From assembly GCA_051530055.1 (NCBI GenBank), contig CM121341.1, positions 17,794,001 through 17,858,000 of the forward strand: DNA of 64,000 nt. Direction: 5' to 3'. Numbering within the stretch: position 1 is the first letter of the stretch; each line of letters starts with the position of its first letter. Of this stretch, positions 56,731 through 64,000 are shown piece by piece. This stretch comes from Neoechinorhynchus agilis. Taxonomy: Eukaryota; Acanthocephala. Under the pieces are notes generated by a model. That model searched no databases, was not told the origin of the DNA, and worked only from the letters and a program-made list of their open reading frames with translations. Both the position numbers and the translations under genes were made by a program.

Positions 56731-58260
56731 ATGTCTCGTGATAATGTCGATAACGACGATAAAATTGCTAATATATTTGAAGATTTTGACTTTAGTTCTA
56801 ATTTCCCAATAGAAGAAAGGTAATTTCTCTTCATGAACGATCTTCGAGCGCCAATGCAAACTTCGTTCAGTTTGACTAAATCAGTGGCACACTATCTTTT
56901 ATTGGTTGACAAACTATTCATCAATGCCGATTATGCACTTCGAAAGCGAGAAAAACCACTAATCGATACTTATGAACACTTGTCTGGTCTCTGCATGAGT
57001 GCAGTATTATCCAACAGTAAGGCAAGTAATCGAAAAGTGTTTTTATGATTAACCTTTACTTCAAATTCATTTGTGCACATTTTTTAATTATGACTGTAGC
57101 GTTACCACACGCTTAGTCACAGATATCCAAGATCTTCAAAGTCGTAAGATGGCACTAGTATTTTAAAATTAAATCTTTAAATGGTTTAATATAAAATGCA
57201 CCTTTAAGTGTAATATCATTAGTCCATATATTTGAAGCTGGTAATCACATTAAGATCGACTTGTTGAGTTATCCGGCACCTTTCGATAACCATGGCTGAC
57301 GTTTCCGTTATTAGGTTTTTGGATTCGGAATCTATTTGGAAACAAACAACGGCACAATGACCATTCCTTTCGCTCACCGCCAGCTGAACACCAATTCGTT
57401 TGATAGGGTAGTTTTACTGAACATGTTGAATCGATCTAACCACATCAATGAAATGTCCGATTTTATAAAGGTTGTTGTTTCATTCTTTTCATTTCAGTAT
57501 ATTTATCAAATACACTTTAGAAAACAAAGAAACGACGATTGGAGGAAAATAAAAAGAGGGTGTTCTTAAAATGGTCAATGGCGACTATAGCCGGGCGAAA
57601 TGAAACTCCATTGCAAATTCAATACGTTCCGGAGTACCCAATAAAAATCGATATACCCGAAGCGTAAGCCGAAATTGTTGAACCAAAAATTTTTATTTAA
57701 AGATCTTAGGAAAAACAATTGGCATTCACGCCCTCGCCGTTTTTGTGAAGATAAATCATGTATTTGGGTCGTTACTTACAGCATTCCAATCTTTCTAGAA
57801 AGAATAAAAAGGAGGTTTTTTGATTTTGTCTTATTATTTAAGTCTTTATCGGTGAAAAGGGGTTTTTTATGGCTTGATGCAAAAATGAATCGAATGGACA
57901 TTAATCAATGCGAAACTAAAGGGTACAGTTTCAATCCTTTCGCTCATACTAATCACTGCGACCGAGAATCGTCAAAGGTCAGTAGCTCTTTACAGTAAAT
58001 ATGATTTAAATCGGTTAAAGTGCGTTCCATTACGAGGGCACGGGCTGAAGTTCGGTGCGTATAAATGTCAATGCAGACCTGGATACGAGTACCCCTTTTA
58101 CGATCAAAACGATTTTTTCACCGGATGGCAAATTGAAATGGAGCTCTTTGACTCTAACTTTAGGTATTTACTTAAACCTGGTCTGTTTTTACTATCTGCT
58201 TTTAGTTATGGTCAATATGACACTCTAAAATGTCGAGTTGCTGGATTATCAACATATTAA
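56731..58260 (+). CDS. GPR158/GPR179-like receptor ectodomain, module B (no 7TM)
   Basis: Eight exons keep frame throughout: 56731-56819, 56871-57021, 57315-57470, 57521-57663, 57710-57814, 57860-57977, 58021-58163 and 58206-58260 (319 aa). Introns are 51, 293, 50, 46, 45, 43 and 42 nt. The 293-nt one has a GC donor (AAG|GCAAGT). CEDKSCIWVVTYSIPIF, then MNRMDINQCET, then CVPLRGHGLKFGAYKCQCRPGYEYP repeat the Cache-to-EGF order of module A. There is no signal peptide, which favours fusion to module A through a 76-nt intron (56,653-56,728) in matching phase, a secreted protein of about 711 aa. The stop follows CRVAGLSTY, with no membrane segment. Confidence 0.82.
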
Positions 58261-58399
58261 TGACTGAGCGTATTTAAACTAAAACTAAAGCGCAAAGTAA
58301 CTGGATTATCATCACATCAGTGAATAAACGTATTTAAAGGCCTTTATCAACGAAAAATTACTTGCACCCTAGGGATGCGATGATGAAATAATAAATTTA

Positions 58400-59480
58400 A
58401 TTCAATTTTCGAGAAATATTTCTTCAGATTTTCAACTGAACGCTCGTTCCCCTTACAGCTCGTCACTCATCGGAACACGAATTTTCAATTCGCTCCCGGA
58501 CTTATCTCTTTTGGATAATCAATCCTTTAAGATTGAAAACTTACATCGCGTGCTCCCTTAATTTATCACCAATGACGACCAAAGCAACCTCAATTTCCGT
58601 CATTTTCGCCCTCGATTTGCTGAAATCCAAAATTCCCTTGTCCACCATAATCTACTCCAATACTCGTATCCTCCTTCCTAAACTAGATGAAATTTCACTC
58701 ATTTCATCTACCTCAAAGGTCGACTGTCATCTTAACAGAAACGTGGTTAACCCCATTCAACCGCAATTCAGTCATCCTTCATGGGTACGCTTCCTTCCAT
58801 ACACACCTCGAGGACCGTCCAGGAGAGGATGCATCAATCTTCGTACGTCAATCATTACTCTACTCTTCTTCTCTCATAGGTTCACTGCAAAAACCTGATT
58901 TAGAATTCATCGCAGTCCATTTCTCCACAAAATAATTGTTGCCCACAAAAACTTTCTCTCCTCCAAGATTCGTTCAGGTAGCAATTTAACATGATGGTGG
59001 GCCGTCCAGGACTTTCTTGGTCAACGCAACCCTGATCCCTTCCCAAATTTGTAATTTTCTGAACTTAAAAATGTTCTAGAATCCATAAATCAGAATTTCT
59101 ACCCTGACTCAAATTATAACCAGTCCCATTTCAGACTCGATACAAACTATCACTCCCACAACCGAAATTTCTGTCAACTCACTAATGTTCTTCCTAGTTT
59201 CGTCATACGAAGTACTAAGGTATCTCATGAAATTACCTAAAAATTCGTCCTCTCAATATGAAATCCCAAACTGGGCTCTTCGCTGCATCATCCTCGAACT
59301 TCTCGACCCTCTTACCCTCATTATAAATCACAGCTTTTTTTGTGGCGTGTTCCCTTTATGCATGAAAACTGCTAAAGTTATCATTCTTAACGGACTTCCC
59401 CCACCGAATATTCCTATCCGACCGAACCCGTAATCCACCCCAAAATCAACAATTGTATTCCATGACCAAATCTGAACTCA
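58400..59480 (+). mobile_element. Jockey-type LINE remnant
   Basis: VILTETWLTPFNRNSVILHG, then DRPGEDASIFVRQSLL and LEFIAVHFSTK are the apurinic-type endonuclease of Jockey/CR1 LINEs. Further on, IPNWALRCIILELLDPLTLI and NHSFFCGVFPLCMKTAKVII are the start of the RT. Many frame changes; old. It begins 140 bp after the last GPR158-like exon. Confidence 0.8.
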
Positions 59481-60239
59481 AGTGTTTATAAGGATTCAAC
59501 GATACATGGGGCCTATTCTTTGTTAATTAACACATAAACGTGTTATTATAGTATCTGAAGATTATTTAATTTAGGGACTGCTAAGTAAGGAAGATTTAAA
59601 AGCTTTTCAAACAAACGAGTCGGCAATTTCAGTGAATCTACTATATTAAGTAGAAACCTTGCATGTATGAACGCACGGCGAAGACGATATAACATGTGAC
59701 TACTGAGAAGAAGAGAGAAAATGCAATCCTTTTAATCCTTAAAATTTTGGACAAATATGGCGAAAGCATGAGAGAAGACTCGGCAAAGGTCGCCGAAACA
59801 ACCCAAGTATGGACCTCATGTTTGATCTTCATATTTTAAACAAGGCCCTCATATTATTAGAAGATAGCAGCCATCAACAAGAAACCGCTGCCAAAATTAG
59901 GTGTACAATCCCTACTACGAAATGACCATCACGATCTCACAGTGAGCTTCTAAGAGAAGTATCATGTAGAGCAGTGATTTTTAGCCTTGGGGAAACGGCC
60001 CAATTGTTATCTTTTGGCTTTTCTGTTGGGTAATTCAAATTTCTATATTAAAAACGGTGTACAACAGCTTTTTACGGTATTTTCTGTACACCGTAAATCT
60101 CACTACACAATCACAAGCGTTATAAAACATCACAATGTTACTATAAGAAGCACTCGCATCCGCGTGAAAGTGTCGAGCAGAGTTCTCGACTTCTGCACAG
60201 AACACGTTCGCCGGTTTCATTGATTAGTTGGAATTGTTT
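59481..60239. other. Intergenic, no gene seen
   Basis: No open frame of note. Possibly further transposon-derived sequence, but nothing identifiable. Confidence 0.35.
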
Positions 60240-60725
60240 AAAAGAATAGCATTTCCAAATCCACTCTTCTCGGAAGGACCAGGCTGTTCTCAAAACATTG
60301 AAAGTGGAGATCTGTCTGCACTTGAACAGGGTCCAAAAACAGTTGCAAAACTATTTCTCTGACTTTCCACCCGAGAAACACGTTTGAGTGGTGAAGCCTT
60401 TTTCCATTGCTGATTATGCGAATCTTGACTAAGAGTTTACAATGAAGGCAGAACTTCCCAACCTAAAAAAAGGCATCGCCCACTGAAAATTCCACTTCTA
60501 CATAAGAAAATTATGCGCATTTTGCTGCCATTCGTAACAGCCTACAAATTCGAGACGGTTTTTTCGCAATGGCAACCATCAGATCAAAATTACGGAACCG
60601 TATTGTACTGGAAGCAAGTATTCGATGTGTCGTGTCAACGATTTAAATTCGGATATAAGAAATTGTGCAAAGGAAGCAAGCTCAGCAGTCACCTTAATCA
60701 GGCGATGATCGTAGCTACAAACTAA
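60240..60725 (+). mobile_element. hAT-type transposase remnant
   Basis: PLLHKKIMRILLPFVTAYKF followed by ETVFS resembles the C-terminal dimerisation segment of Buster/ZBED-type hAT transposases (RILLPFxTTYLCExxFS). The preceding frames are broken. No ends identified. Confidence 0.5.
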
Positions 60726-60889
60726 TATACCAATGGACTCTAGTTGCCTGATGATGGAAAAAAGGTGCTCTACTGCTTCATTTATCGTTTTTTGTAATGT
60801 TTGCCTAAATCATACCATTAAATTAATTGTACTAAGAACAGGAGTTTTCTAAGGTGGGATCGTCATCGGATACCAATTTTGGGTCGTGA

Positions 60890-61440
60890 CCACAAAAAGG
60901 TTGAAAACGGCTAATGTAGAGGAACTACGACAGTATGTACACGACATGAAACCTCTTCTCAATTACGATCAACAAAAAAGTTTACTCTCAATGGCGAATT
61001 GTAACACTCGAGTTTTATTGAAGTCAACCTTGCGAATTTTCAAGGCCTCAGCCTCCTTCTCAAGCATCGCTTGTAGGTTTTAAAACGCCTTGAAAATACG
61101 AAGGTTAATTTCAATAAAACTCGAGTGTATTACAATTCGCCATTGAGAATACACATCCACTCGGAGGAACAATTGAATAGGAAAAAAGTTTATGATTATA
61201 TTACAAAAGCCAAGGCACAAGTTTCACAAACGTGCAAGGTTGTTGTGTGGCCTTCGGAGTACTTATAAACTTACGAAGGAGCCTCGGTGCTCTTAGCTGG
61301 TGACCCGAGACAAACGCTTCCAGTCATAAACTAGTCAACAATTGCTGGCGAAATTAATTCTTTCCTGAAGGCCTCAGCGCTTTGGAGACATGTTCAAACA
61401 CTTCCGCTATATACAAATTAGCTTTGAAATGAAATTCCTG
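60890..61440 (+). mobile_element. Helitron-type helicase remnant with a foldback insertion
   Basis: ELRQYVHDMKPLLNYDQQ lies before the foldback, and LLAGDPRQTLPVIN with GEINSFLKASALWRHVQTL after it. These match PIF1-like helicase blocks of Helitrons (LNxEQ, GGDFRQxLPV, INxxLKxSxLW). Frames are interrupted several times. Confidence 0.65.
60985..61181. mobile_element. Foldback element FB3, copy inside the Helitron remnant
   Basis: Inverted arms TCTCAATGGCGAATTGTAAC...CTCGAGTTTTATTGAA, with a short middle. The direct repeat AAAAAAGTTTA flanks it (60,974-60,984 and 61,182-61,192), an 11-bp candidate target duplication. The right-end extra ACATCCACTCGGAGGAACAA also occurs, inverted, at the left end of the copy near 41,605. 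Confidence 0.82.
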
Positions 61441-61724
61441 ACGTATAGTTTTACATTTGCTCAATTCTTTTTCCCTGCGTATAGAACACTGAACAACGGT
61501 AATAACCGCAATTTAGCTCTCCCAACTTACTCATACTTTCTTCTAATAATCGAGTTCTTGAAAAGATCAGTTTCTGGGTAGAATTTAGTACATTTGCTTT
61601 AAGCCTAGTTTACTATTCCTAAATAAAAATCGTCACATAAAACTACTTTAAAGAAATGACAAGATTATTAAGCGATCCCTTATTAAGAACGGTAACAAAA
61701 TCACGAAATGTTTATTTCGGATAT

Positions 61725-62508
61725 TTATTCATCGAAGTTCGTATTCATTTCATCGTTTGAGGATTTATCCCTTGAGCAGCATAAAATATCATTTTGATTG
61801 TTAAATATCGGACACTGGTCAACAACTCTATTAGGATTCCATCTTCCAACAGAAGCATCTATTTTGTCGTCCTCATCGACTAAAAATGCATCAAAAGGCG
61901 GAAATTCTTCATTTAGGCTAAGCTTCATCAATTCATTCGAACTTCGGCATTCTTTGTACCTCGTAAGCCGTTCTTCATTAATACGAAAAAACTCTACTCC
62001 CCATCCGAATTCATTTAACACTTTTTGGGACTGAGAAATGAAACCTGTATTAATATCATTTTCCGAAAATTAAACTATTTGTGTTTTTACCATTACCTGT
62101 TAGAAAGAGACCTGCTGCGAAGGCTTCAGCACATGATAGTTTCGAAGGTTTTCCATAATTCGTTGGATTTGCAGCAACAAGATATGGCAGTTTTCGCAAA
62201 TGAAGTTGTCCGAGTGTTCGTAACCTTTGATCACCTTCCATGGCCTTCCAACTAGAGTCAAGAGTAGCCAAACCACTGGAATTAACAAACTGTCGGTCTT
62301 CACGACAAAGGTAAACCTCAGTGTCATGGTAAAGCATAATGCCACGAAACCCATTCGAATTTTTCATTTTTCGTACGACGCCTCGTCTACAAAGTCGCTC
62401 AGCCGTGCACTTTGAAGGATCGCATTGGTTGAAGCAAATAACGCGTAGAGAAACTTCATTCTGGGTTTTCGTCGATCCATTACGATCCTTGTGTTTCCAG
62501 TAAAGCAT
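61725..62508 (-). CDS. TSR3: TSR3-like 18S rRNA aminocarboxypropyltransferase
   Basis: Exons 62097-62508 and 61725-62044 join in phase through a 52-nt intron and give about 243 aa. CFNQCDPSKCTAERLCRRGVV, FRGIMLYH, LATLDSSWKAME, LPYLVAANPTNYGKPSKLSC and AEAFAAGLFLTGF match the TSR3 order. After the splice, FGWGVEFFRINEERLTRYKEC matches the FKWGhsFLelN end of the fold. TSR3 transfers the aminocarboxypropyl group of S-adenosylmethionine to a hypermodified uridine in 18S rRNA during small-subunit maturation. The tail after YKEC is acidic and poorly conserved, as in relatives. Start at MLYWKHKDR is the first Met. Confidence 0.92.
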
Positions 62509-63679
62509 ATCTACTCATGAGAGAAGAAAATCGATTAGGAAGGCAAAGCGATTAAATCACGAGCCAGATTTGACTTTGCATCGCTCAGTCGGTTCATTAC
62601 AACTACGATATTGTTTGTCCAATCTATCCTTGTGATTTTCCTTCCAAAGAGAGAGGCAAAGAATTTCAAAATCACACTTTCGGTGAAAATAATCCCGGTC
62701 ATGACCTATTTGATTTATTTAAGATATTTCGCGAGGTAACCTAGCCTCATCTGGTACTTTCGGTCTTCCAACCATGAAGCTGATTGTCGAGATCGAGTCA
62801 ATTTCATCGAAAATCAGGTGGAATTGAGGTATATCATGGAGAGAAAATCCTTCGGGGTGATAAAGTTTGAATTTTGGTGATAATAATTTAGGATAAAAAA
62901 TATTCTATTGGTGTGAAATATCTTTTATTCGGGATTATCATCACCACAATTCAAAGATTAAGATATATTTGATTTGTTGAGATTAAGAATGTTAATCCTC
63001 TCGCTGCATTGGACATGACTGCAAGTTCACGAGAAAAACTTTGATATGGTTTTTCTTACGTGCCAGACAGTTTAATCTGCAATTCCATTATCCTACGTAA
63101 AGCAAATTATTAATCGACATGATTTTAAATTAAATGTTCTGATATGGAATTTAAGAAGGATAATACATCACGGGTGGCATACTCACATTAAAATCGAGCA
63201 ATAAATCTCATATATTTGATGGTTTCTATTGTATGCAATACGAAGAGGATACTAGAGGACAAACGTTTTGTTTGATTGATTGCAATTATTTCAATCTGCT
63301 TTTATGTATTAAATTAGTACTAACACGATTTTTTTATTTGCATCGATCCATGATATGTTTTAATTCCATTTATTTAACATCGCACAAGATTGTAAAGGAG
63401 CCTCTACCTATCAATAATCTTATAAATCCCATAAACCTGTTCATTTCAACTGCTGCAAGAAACGTTACTGTAAAAAAGGTTCGATTACTGAAATTTGCTC
63501 GCTATTTCGTTAAGAAAGTGACGGTTGGTACTAGATTTTGGGCCGCGTGAAGTTCGCGATCTCTTGTCAAAGTCAATTGCCGCGTGAACTTTTTACGCTA
63601 TAATTTTTTAATTATCGATCAACGGGCGGCTTCCCTACATTTGCACAATGTATGGAAAAACCGCGGAACTTATTATGTT
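62509..63679. other. Intergenic, no firm gene
   Basis: AT-rich. A 105-codon plus-strand frame at 63,233-63,550 has no domain and lacks splice context. Confidence 0.35.
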
Positions 63680-63800
63680 TTATTTTTTAAACTCTGGCCA
63701 GCCGGTAACTTTTTTTCTGTGTCGGTGTGCCCTTTTTCCCGGCGGATGATTTTCCTTGGGCACACAGCCCACCGATCTTGTCCAGGGAAGCGCATGGAAC
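63680..63800 (+). repeat. Dispersed repeat DR1, copy near the window end
   Basis: CTGGCCAGCCGGTAACTTTT...TTTTCCTTGGGCACACAGCC...CCAGGGAAGCGCATGG matches the copies near 44,335 over its whole length. Overlapping short frames on both strands are likely by-products. Confidence 0.65.
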
Positions 63801-64000
63801 CATACGGTTATGAGTTTGTACGCATCCCTCCGGATCCTCAGATACCTCCAGGATTCTGGATTTTTTTCCAGATTGAAAGTAGAAGTAGCGATCACTTTGA
63901 ACCAAATAAGTTAGGTAATTCAATTTTAGGGAATTTCTAGACGAAATCGATGATTAGTACAGTCCAAAGAACTATTGATAATATTAATTATGATGGTGAA

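Noticed and set aside
59641-59832. Minus-strand 63-codon ORF
   Set aside because: No domain, no splice context, and it lies among decayed transposons.

Overview
The window is AT-rich animal (invertebrate) nuclear DNA with compact, spliced genes. Most introns that can be placed by keeping the reading frame are 42-52 nt with GT...AG ends. The genes are ordinary animal ones: triosephosphate isomerase, F-actin capping protein beta, a cyclin-Q-like protein, a Rab35-like GTPase, a WDR82-like protein, a TSR3-like rRNA modification enzyme, a kexin/furin-like protease and a GPR158-type receptor ectodomain. Non-LTR, Penelope-like, Helitron, hAT and foldback elements are plentiful. I cannot name the phylum from sequence alone.

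1-20,360 is a large inverted duplication. Arm 1 (about 65-5,322) and arm 2 (about 11,855-20,355, opposite strand) carry the same four genes: a crotonase, a kexin-like protease, an OTU-domain protein and a CC-rich cysteine protein. A 6.5-kb spacer between them holds two single-copy genes I do not recognise. Arm 1 looks intact. In arm 2 a 3.5-kb LINE splits the crotonase, and the protease has lost about 534 bp and gained a foldback element. The OTU and cysteine-rich genes stay open in both arms.

20,360-33,800 is gene-rich: two unrecognised multi-exon genes, cyclin-Q-like, CAPZB and TPI, a small unknown gene, a LINE tail, then the three-exon Rab gene. 33,800-45,700 is mainly intergenic and repeat-rich: a Penelope-like element with a GIY-YIG domain and hammerhead-ribozyme core, split by an RTE-type LINE, plus MITEs, foldback elements, tandem and dispersed repeats and a few small unknown ORFs.

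45,850-52,800 holds the WDR82-like gene, a second Penelope-like fragment, a Jockey-type LINE remnant, a secreted leucine-rich-repeat protein with a TATA box, and an unknown 174-aa ORF. 54,580-58,260 carries two tandem modules of a GPR158/GPR179-like ectodomain (Cache-like region plus cysteine-rich EGF-like region) with no seven-transmembrane part. They can be spliced in frame as one secreted protein of about 711 aa. After that come Jockey, hAT and Helitron remnants, then the two-exon TSR3-like gene (61,725-62,508), and no further convincing gene to 64,000.
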